A stretch of DNA of 64,000 nt from DASQYE01 sp036389315 (GTDB lineage: Bacteria > Acidobacteriota > Blastocatellia > Pyrinomonadales > Pyrinomonadaceae). The notes under the pieces were generated by a model. It saw nothing but the letters and a program-made list of their open reading frames with translations, did no database searches and was not told where the DNA came from. Shown in pieces: positions 53,914 to 62,569 of the stretch. The translations under genes were made by a program, and so were the position numbers. How positions within the stretch are numbered: the first letter of the stretch is position 1; every line of letters begins with the position of its first letter. Location of the stretch: assembly GCA_036389315.1 (NCBI GenBank), contig DASVQF010000016.1, positions 85,726-149,725 of the forward strand, in the 5' to 3' direction.

Positions 53914-54000
53914 TGCTCTTCATCGGTAGGAAGGAGACCATCTTACGCCAAGACCAGAATGAAAGTCGGTACGGAAGCGCACTAAACCGTGCTCTAATGT

Positions 54001-54300
54001 CTAGGTGGCGATGTGCCCGGTGTCTATGAGGTCTGCGACAGTCCAGCTCGTCGGGTAGCCGTACATCAGTATGCGCCCGGCCGGGTCTGTTTCGAGCAGG
54101 CGGAAGGCCGTCGCGTTGCGCTCGGCCAGGACTTCCCTCTCGCCATGCAGCTTCCAGTCTTTCAGGTAATAGAGCAGCGAGGCGCAGCCTTCGGCGGCGC
54201 AGGCCACGACCTGCGTCCCGTCCGGAAACGCATAGATGCCGCGCTCCTTCAACGAAGCCGTGGCGAGAGTGTGAGCATCTTCTCTATCTGTCGCAGGCAT
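54001..54300 (-). CDS. Small hypothetical protein
   Basis: A 99-residue frame with ordinary globular composition (GIYAFPDGTQVVACAAEGCASLLYYLKDWKLHGEREVLAERN). Two Cys are present but no metal-site pattern. There is no clear ribosome binding site, so the start is uncertain. Followed by two strong minus-strand hairpins, which supports a real transcript. I do not recognise a family. Confidence 0.5.
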   Translation of the reverse strand: MPATDREDAHTLATASLKERGIYAFPDGTQVVACAAEGCASLLYYLKDWKLHGEREVLAERNATAFRLLETDPAGRILMYGYPTSWTVADLIDTGHIAT

Positions 54301-54605
54301 TGTTCAGAAAAGAATCGAGCCGCCCCGTTAAAAAAGCCGATGGGTGAGCTTGCAAGAAACTCACCCACGCCTTCCTTTTCCCCCCTGCGCACGCGTCGCT
54401 TGACAGTCAATAAACACTCTCTGAGCGCGCTAGTGCCAGCAGGGCTCCGTCTCAAGAATCTCATGCGAGCCGCCATCCGATGAGGCCGCAAACGAATGAT
54501 GGATTATTAACAAAAGGAAAACGCTCGTGTCTGTACGTTTACGAACTTATTTTAGAGATGAGAAGAACGCTTGTCTGCGCGCGCGAGTCTTTCGTCTCCT
54601 CCGGA
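54301..54605. other. 305-base intergenic region
   Basis: Holds a possible terminator for the Crp/Fnr gene (54330-54367). Nothing else recognised. Confidence 0.5.
54330..54367 (-). terminator. Possible terminator on the minus strand
   Basis: TGGGTGAG (54341-54348) pairs with CTCACCCA (54360-54367), 11-base loop, followed on the minus strand by TCGGC and six T. It lies about 240 bases downstream of the Crp/Fnr gene. Confidence 0.4.
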
Positions 54606-55331
54606 TTATTGATCGGCGGACTCTTCATCGAAAACGCTCTGAAACTCCTTGCGCACGATCTGGTAGCACTCACAGGAGGCTTCTTCCAGGCCCTTGAAGT
54701 CCAGGATCGTGATGTGGCCGCGAGAGTATGTGATGAGGCCGGCCTCCTGTAGCAGGCCGGCGGCCTCTGAGACGCCCGCGCGACGTGAGCCGAGCATGTG
54801 AGCGATGAACTCCTGTGTGAGCGGAAGCTCGTCACGCTCGACGCGCAGCCGCGCCAGCAGCAGCCAGCGGGCCAAACGCTGATCTACGTTGTGCAGGCAG
54901 TTGCAGACGGCCGTCTGCGCGACCTGCGCCATGAGCGTTCGCATGTAGCGCAAGACAAGCGTTTGCAACTGCCCGCCCCGCTTGAACTCTTCTTTGAGCG
55001 CCACGGTGGCGATGCTTTGGGCCGTGCCCGGAATTTGAACTATCGCCTGCGCCCCGGCCCGTTCGCCTTCGAGCAGGGGCGAGATGCCGACGACGCCTTC
55101 ACGGCCGACGACGCCGACTTCGACGCTCGCGCCGTCGGACAGGATGTTGAGCAGAGAGACCAGCGCCGTCTCGGGAAAGTAGATCCGTTCCACGGGCCCG
55201 TCTATCTGGTGAAGGGTTTGCTCGGCTTCGAGCGCGACGCGCTTGAGGTACGGCGCGAGCCGCGCCAAATCCTCACCGTGCAGCCCCGCGATAATCTTGT
55301 TATCGCCCTCTGTTTTAGGTGCTTCGGCCAT
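54606..55331 (-). CDS. Crp/Fnr-family transcriptional regulator (first of a pair)
   Basis: A 241-residue regulator: a cyclic-nucleotide-binding-like beta domain (about 15-130; AEQTLHQIDGPVERIYFPETALVSLLNIL) and a C-terminal winged helix (about 165-225; LPLTQEFIAHMLGSRRAGVSEAAGLLQEAGLITYSRG). A CxC pair (EASCECY) near residue 213 is shared with the next gene. The N-terminal Fe-S Cys of FNR proper is absent. Upstream of the ACIII operon, so control of respiration is possible but not shown. Confidence 0.9.
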   Translation of the reverse strand: MAEAPKTEGDNKIIAGLHGEDLARLAPYLKRVALEAEQTLHQIDGPVERIYFPETALVSLLNILSDGASVEVGVVGREGVVGISPLLEGERAGAQAIVQIPGTAQSIATVALKEEFKRGGQLQTLVLRYMRTLMAQVAQTAVCNCLHNVDQRLARWLLLARLRVERDELPLTQEFIAHMLGSRRAGVSEAAGLLQEAGLITYSRGHITILDFKGLEEASCECYQIVRKEFQSVFDEESADQ

Positions 55332-55439
55332 CTCTTCTTAATGCGACTGAAACCGGGCCCGCCGGAATTGATGCGCCTGCTTTCGGGAGCTTATGAAAGT
55401 GTGAAGATGGAGTGAGAGCAAACGTATACGGAGAAGAGC

Positions 55440-56312
55440 TCACCGGGCGCGCGTCGTGCCGTGATGGAGCGACCGGGAAGGGCGTCGGACGAGGTGGCCC
55501 ACCTCGCCCCCCGCCTCCCCGAGCTGTTCTTGAATCCGCCGGCTCTCTTCGGGCTGATCGTGCGTCGAGGGACTGGTGTCGCCCCTCTCCATCACATTTT
55601 GAAGGCTCCTGAACTCTCTGGCCTGAACGGCGTAGCACTCGCAGGCGGCGCTCTCAATCCCTGCGCGGCATTCGATATGTATCCTGCCGCGACTGTAGCG
55701 GATGGCGTGCCTGTTTTGAAGCGCGCGTGCGGCGACGGTCACTCCGGCGCGACGTGCGCCGAGGCGGCTCGCGATGACCTCCTGCGTGAGCGCAAGGTCT
55801 TCACGGCCGACGCGGTCATGAATCATCAGCAGCCAGCAGCATAAACGCTGCATCACAGTATGGCGCGCGTTGCAGACGGCGCGCTGCGAAATCTGCGCGA
55901 TCAACGAACGGTAAGCTCTGAGCACTGTCCGCATCACCGTCTCGTCTTCGTGTAAGAGCCTCGCCATCTCTTCCGTCTGCATCCTGAGCGCTGCGCCTTC
56001 GAGCTGCACGCGAGTCCAATACTGAGCGCGCCCCCCGCTGACGAGACCCGCGATGCCGACCAAGCCTTCCCTGCCGGTCATGACGATCTCGGTCGTCGCG
56101 CCGTCCATCATTATGGCGAGCCCGGAGACGACTGCATTCAACGGGAAATAGACGTGATTGATTTCGCCCTCGGTCTGGTAAAGAACTTCGTTAGGTTTCA
56201 GCTCGACCGTCTCAAGGTGCGCGAGCATCTGCTCCTGCGCTTCGGCTGTCAGGGCCGAAAGCAGAAAGTTCTCCCGCAAAATATCCCTTGGCTTGGAGGA
56301 CGGCGCAGACAC
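55440..56312 (-). CDS. Crp/Fnr-family transcriptional regulator (second of a pair)
   Basis: A 290-residue paralogue of the preceding regulator with a sensory beta domain (about 35-150), a winged helix (about 180-240; LALTQEVIASRLGARRAGVTVAARALQNRHAIRYSRG) and the same ACECY pair. It has an extra hydrophilic C-terminal tail of about 45 residues that the first copy lacks. The two genes are 108 bases apart on the same strand, probably a local duplication. Confidence 0.88.
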   Translation of the reverse strand: MSAPSSKPRDILRENFLLSALTAEAQEQMLAHLETVELKPNEVLYQTEGEINHVYFPLNAVVSGLAIMMDGATTEIVMTGREGLVGIAGLVSGGRAQYWTRVQLEGAALRMQTEEMARLLHEDETVMRTVLRAYRSLIAQISQRAVCNARHTVMQRLCCWLLMIHDRVGREDLALTQEVIASRLGARRAGVTVAARALQNRHAIRYSRGRIHIECRAGIESAACECYAVQAREFRSLQNVMERGDTSPSTHDQPEESRRIQEQLGEAGGEVGHLVRRPSRSLHHGTTRAR

Positions 56313-56643
56313 TTCGTAAGCTCCTTTCGATAAAGAGCAGACCGGAGTCAGGGGCTAAATTTTTCCAGAGCACACAATGCTGGTTAGAGAAAGCGCAAAG
56401 AATCTTTCATTATGCAGAGTTGCCAAAGATTGACCTTATTATCCTTGCTGCCAACCGCTTAGTCAAGATTCCGCATCGGCTACGCCTTGACAGTATCATG
56501 TCGGGCGGGCGGGCCCGGTAATGTCCGGCTGCGTACGGACGCTCTTTTCGGCCGCTGCATACAATCCAAGCACCCAATCCCTTGATTAGCGAGAACCGAA
56601 ATCTTTATTATCGGCCCAAACTTCTGAGGGGAGGAGCAAGTCA
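56313..56643. other. 331-base divergent intergenic region
   Basis: Between the Crp/Fnr gene and a plus-strand gene. A candidate promoter is TTGATT 56582-56587 with TTATTA 56605-56610, 17-base spacer. GGGGAGGAG lies just before the start codon at 56644. No RNA gene recognised. Confidence 0.4.
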
Positions 56644-57162
56644 ATGGCGACAAGGGAGAATCGAAGCGGGCAGGCGTCGGGCAAGGAAGGACGCACGCGG
56701 CGCGTGAGCAAGAAGGATCAGATCATCGCGCTCTATCTGACGGGGATGAACGAGGTCGAAGACCTGGCCATCATCACGGGCTCCAGGCCGAGCTACGTCG
56801 GCTCGGTCTTGCAGGAGTCGGGCCTGATTAGCAGCTACTTCGACCTCTACACCTCGACCGCTCATCCGATGAACGTCTACTCGAAGTTCTTCGCGGGCAA
56901 GCTCGGGTTCAAGGACGAGGAGACTGCTCAAAGCAGCGTCGAGCTAATCAATCGTCTCTACGAACAGTTCGAGCTTGCCGGGGACAGGGCCGGGCAGCAT
57001 CACGCCCTGGCAATGGCGCTCGTCATGTTCGACCGCGCGCGCTGGACTGGCAAGGGAAGAGAAGCGGACATCTTTCGCCACTGGCTGCTCGCGCGCCTCA
57101 GCGAAGCCACGCTCGACGCGCAACAGGCCCCGGAGCTTGAGCCGGAACCCGCTCATGGCTGA
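56644..57162 (+). CDS. HTH-like protein of unknown function
   Basis: A 172-residue protein with a basic N-terminus and a helix-turn-helix-like stretch (about 25-62; KDQIIALYLTGMNEVEDLAIITGSRPSYVGSVLQESGLI), then a helical C-terminal domain (about 80-160). GAGGGGAGGAG precedes the ATG by about seven bases, a very strong ribosome site. DNA binding is inferred only from the N-terminal pattern. Ends at a strong terminator. Confidence 0.65.
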   Translation: MATRENRSGQASGKEGRTRRVSKKDQIIALYLTGMNEVEDLAIITGSRPSYVGSVLQESGLISSYFDLYTSTAHPMNVYSKFFAGKLGFKDEETAQSSVELINRLYEQFELAGDRAGQHHALAMALVMFDRARWTGKGREADIFRHWLLARLSEATLDAQQAPELEPEPAHG

Positions 57163-57178
57163 GGGCCCGGCAATGAAC

Positions 57179-57215
57179 AGGGCCGGGCTTCTCGCCTCAG
57201 AAGCCCGGCCCTTTT
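57179..57215 (+). terminator. Rho-independent terminator of the HTH-like gene
   Basis: A 14-bp perfect GC-rich stem (57179-57192 with 57199-57212), 6-base loop, then TTTT. Confidence 0.85.
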
Positions 57216-57278
57216 ACCTGCCCCAGCTCGTTCGACAGTTACCCAGGCTCAACCGAGAGCCAGGGCGACTGAAATTAA

Positions 57279-57308
57279 AGTCAATGCCGGACAGTTGCGG
57301 CATTGACT
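57279..57308 (-). terminator. Inverted repeat, possible terminator of the ROK kinase gene
   Basis: AGTCAATGCCG (57279-57289) inverted at 57298-57308 with an 8-base loop; on the minus strand it is followed by TTTAATTTC. It is about 257 bases past the ROK stop codon. Confidence 0.35.
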
Positions 57309-57565
57309 CGCTGTTCCTCGGCTCCCCTCCGTCGCCGGTAAAGACGGTTCCCCGCGCCTGCCCAAGTCAAGAACTCGCAGCGCCCGTGAGGCGCACGGAA
57401 ACTCTGACCTCATCCTGAAAGCCATATCCGTGGAGTAGCTCGACTGGATTTGAGTCTATGGCCCTGTAGTGAGTGAGTCTGTACGCTTCCGTAACTACCA
57501 GGAAAATATTTAATGGCCGTCAGGATGCATGAGGACGAGGGTCGTAGCTCGCGCCGCGAGAGGGT

Positions 57566-58525
57566 TCAGCGCATGGTCGCTTCCTGCTGCGCGGCGTCGC
57601 GGGCGAGCATGGCAGCGCCAATGGTGACGGCATCCGTGCCGAGCGCGGCTGCGGCTATCTGTGTCGCTTCAAAGCAGGGCTGGAAGGAGCGCCTTCCGGC
57701 TTCGCGTATGATCGCGTTCAGGATCAGCTCGCCCGCCTCCATCACGCCGCCGCCGAGGACGATGCGCTCGATGTTGAGGAGGTTGATGACGCTGGCGACG
57801 GCCGCGCCGATATACTTGCCCGTACGCTCGATCATCAGGAGCGCGAAGTCGTCGCCGTTCTTGGCTTCGCGCGCGATGTCTGCGGCCGTGAAGTCACGGT
57901 TCAAGGCCAGCTTGGAGAGCGACGAAGTGTTGTCGCGATAGAGCCGCTCGTTGGCCCTGCGCACGATGTTGGGCGCGGAGGCCACAGTCTCAAGGCAGCC
58001 CGTGTTGCCGCACACGCACTCTACGCCTTCGGCGTCAATCGTGATGTGCCCGAACTCTCCGGCAAAGCCCGAAGCTCCGAACCACAGTTTCCCGTCGAGG
58101 ATGATCGCGCCGCCAATGCCTGTTCCGATGGTGATGTAGAACATGTCGCGGCTGCCCCGTCCGGCCCCGACCTTGTACTCGCCGTAGGCTGCTGCGTTGG
58201 CATCGTTCCACAGCTCCACCCTGAGTCCTGTCGCCGCCATCAGCTCCGGGTGAAAGTCTCCGTGCACGACCGACGGCAGGTCGGTCGAGATGTAGACCCT
58301 GTCCGTGCGCGGGTTGACCAGGCCGCGCACGCCTACGCCTATGGCCCCGACGGTGGGCGACGCATCGCGCAGCTCCATCACGAGCTGGGCCACCTGTTCC
58401 GTCAGATGACCGGCATCAAAAGGGGCCTCGCGTCGTTCGAGCAGGCGGCCATCGTCGGACACGACGGCCGCGCGCATCGTATTACCGGAAAGGTCAACTC
58501 CAATATAGCTGGTTTCAGACGCCAT
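57566..58525 (-). CDS. ROK-family sugar kinase (glucokinase-like)
   Basis: A 319-residue ROK protein without the N-terminal HTH of repressor-type members, so it is kinase-like. Seen: phosphate-1 motif SYIGVDLSGNTMRAAVV, the catalytic loop WNDANAAAYGEY, GTGIGGAIILDGKLW, and the zinc motif with Cys residues in CVCGNTGCLE. It should phosphorylate glucose or a related hexose with ATP. Divergent from the universal stress protein gene. Confidence 0.92.
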   Translation of the reverse strand: MASETSYIGVDLSGNTMRAAVVSDDGRLLERREAPFDAGHLTEQVAQLVMELRDASPTVGAIGVGVRGLVNPRTDRVYISTDLPSVVHGDFHPELMAATGLRVELWNDANAAAYGEYKVGAGRGSRDMFYITIGTGIGGAIILDGKLWFGASGFAGEFGHITIDAEGVECVCGNTGCLETVASAPNIVRRANERLYRDNTSSLSKLALNRDFTAADIAREAKNGDDFALLMIERTGKYIGAAVASVINLLNIERIVLGGGVMEAGELILNAIIREAGRRSFQPCFEATQIAAAALGTDAVTIGAAMLARDAAQQEATMR

Positions 58526-58690
58526 CTTTCTCGCTCAGGGCTCGCCTTCAGTGTCTCTCGAAAACTTTCAAACCTGTGGCCTGAAGCTAATTTGTGCGCT
58601 CTCGCGGGCAGGAAGCGCCGTTATTGTAATAAACGGTTTGAGGGGGTGTCAAACAACGGCTCATCCGTGTAGAATGAAGCGCGGGACGAG

Positions 58691-59152
58691 ATGGAGATAA
58701 GATCGATCTTATTGCCGACGGATTTCAGCGAGTGCGCCAACTACGCGCTCTCCTATGCGGTCTCGTTTGCGCGCCAGGCCGACGCCTCGATTATCTGCGT
58801 GCATGTGATCGAGCCGGTCGTGCCGGCGGTCGGCTACACGGGGATGGCCGAGCCTTTGCCGATGGCCGACATCAGCGATCAACTGGAATCGTCGGCCGAG
58901 CGCGAGCTGCCGAAGATCGCCGAGTGCGACGAATGCAAGGGGCTCAACGTCGAAGAAGTGATCGTCCACGGCGATGCGGCTTCGGAGATCGTCCGCGTCG
59001 CCGCAGAGCGCGGCGTTGACCTCATAGTCATTTCATCGCACGGGCGGACGGGCCTCGGGCGGATGCTCTTCGGCTCGACGGCCGAATCCGTCGTCCGTCA
59101 CGCGCCGTGCCCCGTGCTCGTCGTCAAACCACCAACTGAGAGTGAAAAGTGA
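58691..59152 (+). CDS. Universal stress protein (UspA family)
   Basis: A 153-residue protein with the Usp fold: LPTDFSECANYALSYAVSFARQ at the N-terminus and the ATP-binding loop SHGRTGLGRMLFGSTAESVVRHAPCPVLVVK (G-2x-G-9x-G-S/T type). The last residues ESEK and stop lie in the left arm of a heptamer element. Confidence 0.94.
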   Translation: MEIRSILLPTDFSECANYALSYAVSFARQADASIICVHVIEPVVPAVGYTGMAEPLPMADISDQLESSAERELPKIAECDECKGLNVEEVIVHGDAASEIVRVAAERGVDLIVISSHGRTGLGRMLFGSTAESVVRHAPCPVLVVKPPTESEK

Positions 59153-59213
59153 CGGGTGGCGAGTGACGAGAGAAAAGCTTCTGCTCTTCTCTCGCCACTC
59201 GTCACTTTTCACT
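59141..59213. repeat. AGTGACG-type heptamer element between Usp and DedA-like genes
   Basis: Five consecutive 7-base units from 59141 (AGTGAAA, AGTGACG, GGTGGCG, AGTGACG, AGAGAAA), a short core, and an inverted arm with CGCCACT, CGTCACT and TTTCACT (59193-59213). The left arm carries the Usp stop codon; the right arm ends nine bases before the next ATG. Confidence 0.8.
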
Positions 59214-59221
59214 GTTGTTAC

Positions 59222-60004
59222 ATGGATAGCCATCCTTTATACGATCTGATCGGGCAGTACGGGCTGTATGCTGTATTCTTCCTCGCGATGATCGAGGGGG
59301 ACATTACGCTGCTGTTGGCGGGCGTGCTGGCGCACAGCGCCTTCTTCGGCGATTACAGCTTTGCGAAGGTGGTCTGCGCGGGGACGCTGGGCGGAGTCGT
59401 GAGCGATAATTTCGCCTACGGCATGGGGCGGGGCTTCGGTAAGGGCGTGCGCAACTTTCGCTTCTACTGCATGGCCCGGCCACGCTTAGAGCGGCTGACG
59501 GACAAGTTCGGCCCGCTCTCGATCTTTCTCTCGAAATATATCTACGGGCTGAGGACGGCCTCGTGCGTCTTCTATGGCGTCGGGCGGATGCCTTACCTGC
59601 GTTTCCTGCCGCTCGCCTTCGGCAGTTGCTTGGCGTGGGTTTTGATCCTGGCGAGCGCGGGTTATTTCTTCAGCGGGGCGATCACGCGCTTCATCGGCGA
59701 CTTTCATCAGATAGGCTACTTCCTGCTCGTCCTCGTAGTCGTCGGCGTCGTCGGCTTTTACCTGGCCGAGCGCTTCTGGTTCTCGAAGAAGGTCGAGGAG
59801 GCAGACCCCGCCACGATTCAGGAGTTCGAGCAGGCCGCGCAGGAGAAGCTGCACGAGATCAAGGAAGAGATTCAAGAGCGCATACACTTTAAGCCGCAGC
59901 TCAAGCGTCGCAAGGACGCGCCGCCGAAGCAGCGGCAAAAAGCACGGCGGGGCCGACGGAGACTAAAAGAGAAGGCAGAAGTTGGAATGATGAAGGATGA
60001 ATGA
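59222..60004 (+). CDS. DedA/SNARE-associated membrane protein
   Basis: About 260 residues from the ATG at 59222; the frame opens at 59156, but those codons lie in the heptamer element. Membrane helices lie near 12-40, 45-75, 125-160 and 165-195. The DedA landmarks are seen: FFLAMIEGDITLLLAGVLAH, GGVVSDNFAYGMGRGFG and SKYIYGLRTASCVFYGVGRMPYLRF. DedA proteins are envelope flippase or transporter-like proteins. The C-terminal 70 residues are strongly basic (KRRKDAPPKQRQKARRGRRRLKEK), which is unusual for the family. The last residues (MMKDE) and stop come from the next repeat element. Confidence 0.85.
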   Translation: MDSHPLYDLIGQYGLYAVFFLAMIEGDITLLLAGVLAHSAFFGDYSFAKVVCAGTLGGVVSDNFAYGMGRGFGKGVRNFRFYCMARPRLERLTDKFGPLSIFLSKYIYGLRTASCVFYGVGRMPYLRFLPLAFGSCLAWVLILASAGYFFSGAITRFIGDFHQIGYFLLVLVVVGVVGFYLAERFWFSKKVEEADPATIQEFEQAAQEKLHEIKEEIQERIHFKPQLKRRKDAPPKQRQKARRGRRRLKEKAEVGMMKDE

Positions 60005-60036
60005 AAGCCGTGCTGCTTTTTCTTCAGCCCTCATCA
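59989..60036. repeat. GATGAAG heptamer element before the GHMP kinase gene
   Basis: GATGAAG, GATGAAT and GAAAGCC units (59989-60009) include the DedA-like stop codon; the imperfect inverted arm (TTCTTCAGCCCTCATCA) follows a GTGCTGC core and ends shortly before the GHMP start codon. Confidence 0.6.
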
Positions 60037-60053
60037 CTGCCGCATGCATCATT

Positions 60054-61061
60054 ATGATAATTGAATCATCTGCGCCGACGCGCGTTGACCTGGCCGGGGG
60101 AACCATTGACATCTGGCCCTTATATCTTTTTCATCCGGGCGCTTCGACCGTCAACTTCGCCATCTCTCTGCGCGCCTCCTGCCGCATAGAGACGCGCGAC
60201 GACCGCCGCATCATCCTTGAATCGCGCGACCGCGAGGTCTCTTTCGAGACCGAGCTTGAGGCCATCGAAGACCTCATCCGCGAAGAGCGCCTCGAACTGA
60301 TCTCGAAGCTGGTGCATTTCTTCAAGCCGACCGTCGGGTTTCACCTGATAGCCGAGAGCCAGGCTCCTGCGGGCGCGGGGCTGGCCGGCTCCTCTGCGCT
60401 CAACATAGCCTGCATCGGCGCGCTCAACCAACTGGTCGGGGGACGCTACGACCGGCGCAAGTTCGTCACCCTCGCCGCCAACATAGAGACGACTGTGATT
60501 CGCGTTCCGGCAGGCTTTCAGGACTACTACTCGGCCCTTTACGGCGGAACCTCCTGCATACACTTTCGCCCAGACGGCATAGAGCGCGAGGCCCTGGAAG
60601 TGGACACAGAGACGCTGGAGCGCCGCATCTGTATCTGCTACACGGGCGAGCCGCGCCTGTCTGGGACGAACAACTGGGAGATTACCAAGAACCACATTGA
60701 CGGCGACCCTTACCTGTTCGAGATTTTCGACGGCATACGCGATTCGTCTCGACAGATGCGCGACGCGCTGCTCAAAAACGACTGGCAGGCCGTGAGCGAG
60801 ACTATGCGGCGTGCCTACCCGAACCGCAAACGGCTCGCGCCCGGCGTGACCACTCCGCAGATGGAGATGCTGGTGCAGAAGGCACAGGCTCACGGTGCCG
60901 AGGCGGCCAAAGTCTGCGGCGCGGGCGGCGGCGGCTGCATAGCCTTCTTCTGCTCGGAAGGTCGCCGGGCGGATGTCGAGCGCGCGCTTGCTGAAGAAGA
61001 GGGCGTCGAAGTCCTCGACTGGAAGATCGATCAGCAGGGCTTGACCGTCAACGTTAGTTGA
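60054..61061 (+). CDS. GHMP-family sugar kinase
   Basis: 335 residues from the ATG at 60054; the in-frame codons before it (from 59997) lie in a repeat. Seen: the N-terminal APTRVDLAGGTIDIWPLYLFHPG, the ATP-binding motif PAGAGLAGSSALNIA (GHMP motif 2), and the C-terminal motif KVCGAGGGGCIAFF (motif 3). Such kinases include heptose, galactose and fucose kinases; the TIDIWPL variant of the opening motif points to the less-characterised galactokinase/mevalonate-like group. The substrate is not certain. Confidence 0.88.
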   Translation: MIIESSAPTRVDLAGGTIDIWPLYLFHPGASTVNFAISLRASCRIETRDDRRIILESRDREVSFETELEAIEDLIREERLELISKLVHFFKPTVGFHLIAESQAPAGAGLAGSSALNIACIGALNQLVGGRYDRRKFVTLAANIETTVIRVPAGFQDYYSALYGGTSCIHFRPDGIEREALEVDTETLERRICICYTGEPRLSGTNNWEITKNHIDGDPYLFEIFDGIRDSSRQMRDALLKNDWQAVSETMRRAYPNRKRLAPGVTTPQMEMLVQKAQAHGAEAAKVCGAGGGGCIAFFCSEGRRADVERALAEEEGVEVLDWKIDQQGLTVNVS

Positions 61062-61167
61062 GCGGGGGAGCAGCCCTCGCGGGGCTCGCACTCTCCATTT
61101 ATTCGGAGAACATTCAACTGCCGGGCTTCGTATCAAAATCGTGACGGAAATCTTTTGGAGGCCACCA

Positions 61168-61629
61168 ATGTATTGCTCTTTCTGCGGCACTGAATCCACA
61201 CCGGGACTCAACTACTGCAATCGCTGCGGCGCGAGCCTCGGCACGCAAGAGCTGGCGACGACTTTCATAGGGCTCGCCAAACCGACCTTTATCCTGAGCA
61301 TCTGCGCCACCCTGATTACCCTGTTCGGATTCCTGGCGCTGATTAAGGGCGCGGCCGAGCTGGCGAGAAACGAGTTCGGCAAAGACCCCGTGATGGCCAT
61401 GATTATATTTGGGATGATGACCATCCTCATCATCGACATCATGCTCATCAGGCAGGTGTCGCGTCTGGTCACAGCCTCGATAGAGTCGAGCGGTCTCAAG
61501 CGGCCGAAGCCGCTCGGCCAGCCCAAGCAGACCAGCCGCCAGCTCAACGCGCACCACGAGCCCATCCAGAGCGTCACGGAGAATACGACCCGCACCTTCG
61601 AGCCAGTCTACAGAGAATCGAACAGGTAG
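61168..61629 (+). CDS. Zinc-ribbon membrane protein
   Basis: 153 residues from the ATG at 61168, with GGAGG seven bases upstream; the frame opens earlier at 61141. The N-terminus is a zinc ribbon (MYCSFCG ... YCNRCG), followed by two hydrophobic helices (about 43-65 and 80-102) and a Ser/Thr/Asn-rich tail. Of the common zinc_ribbon_2 membrane type; function unknown. Confidence 0.82.
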   Translation: MYCSFCGTESTPGLNYCNRCGASLGTQELATTFIGLAKPTFILSICATLITLFGFLALIKGAAELARNEFGKDPVMAMIIFGMMTILIIDIMLIRQVSRLVTASIESSGLKRPKPLGQPKQTSRQLNAHHEPIQSVTENTTRTFEPVYRESNR

Positions 61630-61661
61630 ACGGCTTCGGCCGAAAGATCGTGAAAGCGAAA

Positions 61662-61702
61662 AAGAGCGCGAGAGCCAACCGGCCCTCGCGCTCTTCTCTT
61701 TT
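61662..61702. terminator. Terminator between convergent zinc-ribbon genes
   Basis: A 14-of-15 paired stem (61662-61676 with 61681-61695), 4-base loop AACC, then CTCTTTT on the plus strand and an A-rich flank on the left for the minus strand. Confidence 0.75.
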
Positions 61703-61722
61703 GACACCTGTAGAGGCTCCGG

Positions 61723-62475
61723 CTATTTCCCTTCGGGCGTGCGGCTGTCCGGGGGCGCGCCGGGCGTTAGCTCCGTGGAGGCTTCGGGCGCAAGGTCTGA
61801 GACGGTCTCGGCTCCGGCGGCGGGCGAAGCCGTGGCTGCCGCCGGGCTCAAGGGCGCGGCCGATGCCTGGCCCGTCGCAGCCTGCGCCTCTGCTGCGGGA
61901 CGATGGCGGTCTGCTTCCGCAGATGAATCTCGCGCCGCGCTCGCGCCGCCCGGGCCCACGCCCGGCGCGCTCCTTTGTGCTGCGGGCGCTGAAGGCTTGG
62001 GCGCGGCAGGCTTGGCAGCAGGAGCCGCCGTTGCCGCAGGACTCTTCGCCGGAGCGGGCGCATGATGAGCGTGCTCTTCGACGGGGACGAGCGTGCCGCG
62101 CTCGCTCATCTTGAAGGCCGGGAGGGTTCCTCCGGCAGCTTGCAGGATGGCCATCAGCTCTTTTTCGACGAAGCGCGACTGCTTCTGAGGATCGCGCACA
62201 TGGCCGAGCGGTGGGCCCATGTAGAGCGTGCCGCAGGTCTGGCACTTGAAGAGCACGTCGTCGCCGCGCAGGTGCTTTTCGGCCTCTTCGCCTCCCGTGC
62301 GCAACTGCTTCAGATGACCGTTGCAGAGCTTGCCCTTCTCGTTCTTCTCGTTGCAGACGGTCTGCGCGTTGGTGATCTTTTTCGGCACGCCCGGCTGCGA
62401 CGCTTGCTGCGCGGTGGGCGCTTCTTTGGCCACCGGGGCGGCGGCCGTTTCATTGTCTGACGGATTGGCTGACAT
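61723..62475 (-). CDS. Zinc-finger-like protein with Ala/Pro-rich C-terminal tail
   Basis: A 250-residue protein. A Cys set is visible: VCNEKNEKGKLCNGHLKQL and FKCQTCGTLYMGPP (residues about 40-90), consistent with a zinc-binding module. After about residue 130 the chain is Ala/Pro/Ser-rich low complexity. No family recognised beyond that. Confidence 0.68.
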   Translation of the reverse strand: MSANPSDNETAAAPVAKEAPTAQQASQPGVPKKITNAQTVCNEKNEKGKLCNGHLKQLRTGGEEAEKHLRGDDVLFKCQTCGTLYMGPPLGHVRDPQKQSRFVEKELMAILQAAGGTLPAFKMSERGTLVPVEEHAHHAPAPAKSPAATAAPAAKPAAPKPSAPAAQRSAPGVGPGGASAARDSSAEADRHRPAAEAQAATGQASAAPLSPAAATASPAAGAETVSDLAPEASTELTPGAPPDSRTPEGK

Positions 62476-62487
62476 GAATCCTAATAT

Positions 62488-62551
62488 AAAGGAAAACGGG
62501 AAAAGGAAAAAGTAATTCCTGCCTTTTGCCTTTTACCTTTTTCCCTTTACC
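62488..62551. repeat. AAAGGAA/TTTTGCC heptamer element
   Basis: AAAGGAA, AACGGGA, AAAGGAA and AAAGTAA units (62488-62515), a 7-9 base core, then TTTTGCC, TTTTACC, TTTTTCC and CTTTACC units (62524-62551). It fills the divergent gap between the zinc-finger-like gene and the Nudix gene. Confidence 0.78.
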
Positions 62552-62569
62552 CTATATATTTGTGCGCGC

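Larger units (their letters stand above)
53440..54000. other. 561-base intergenic region upstream of the ACIII operon
   Basis: Contains a candidate ACIII promoter (53619-53647) and two unusually long hairpins (53764-53821 and 53856-53913). No gene with recognisable features was seen; a 65-codon minus-strand frame at 53458-53655 looks spurious. Confidence 0.7.
57163..57565. other. 403-base gap with two hairpins
   Basis: Contains the terminator of the HTH-like gene (57179-57215) and a second 11-bp inverted repeat (57279-57308). Nothing else recognised. Confidence 0.55.
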
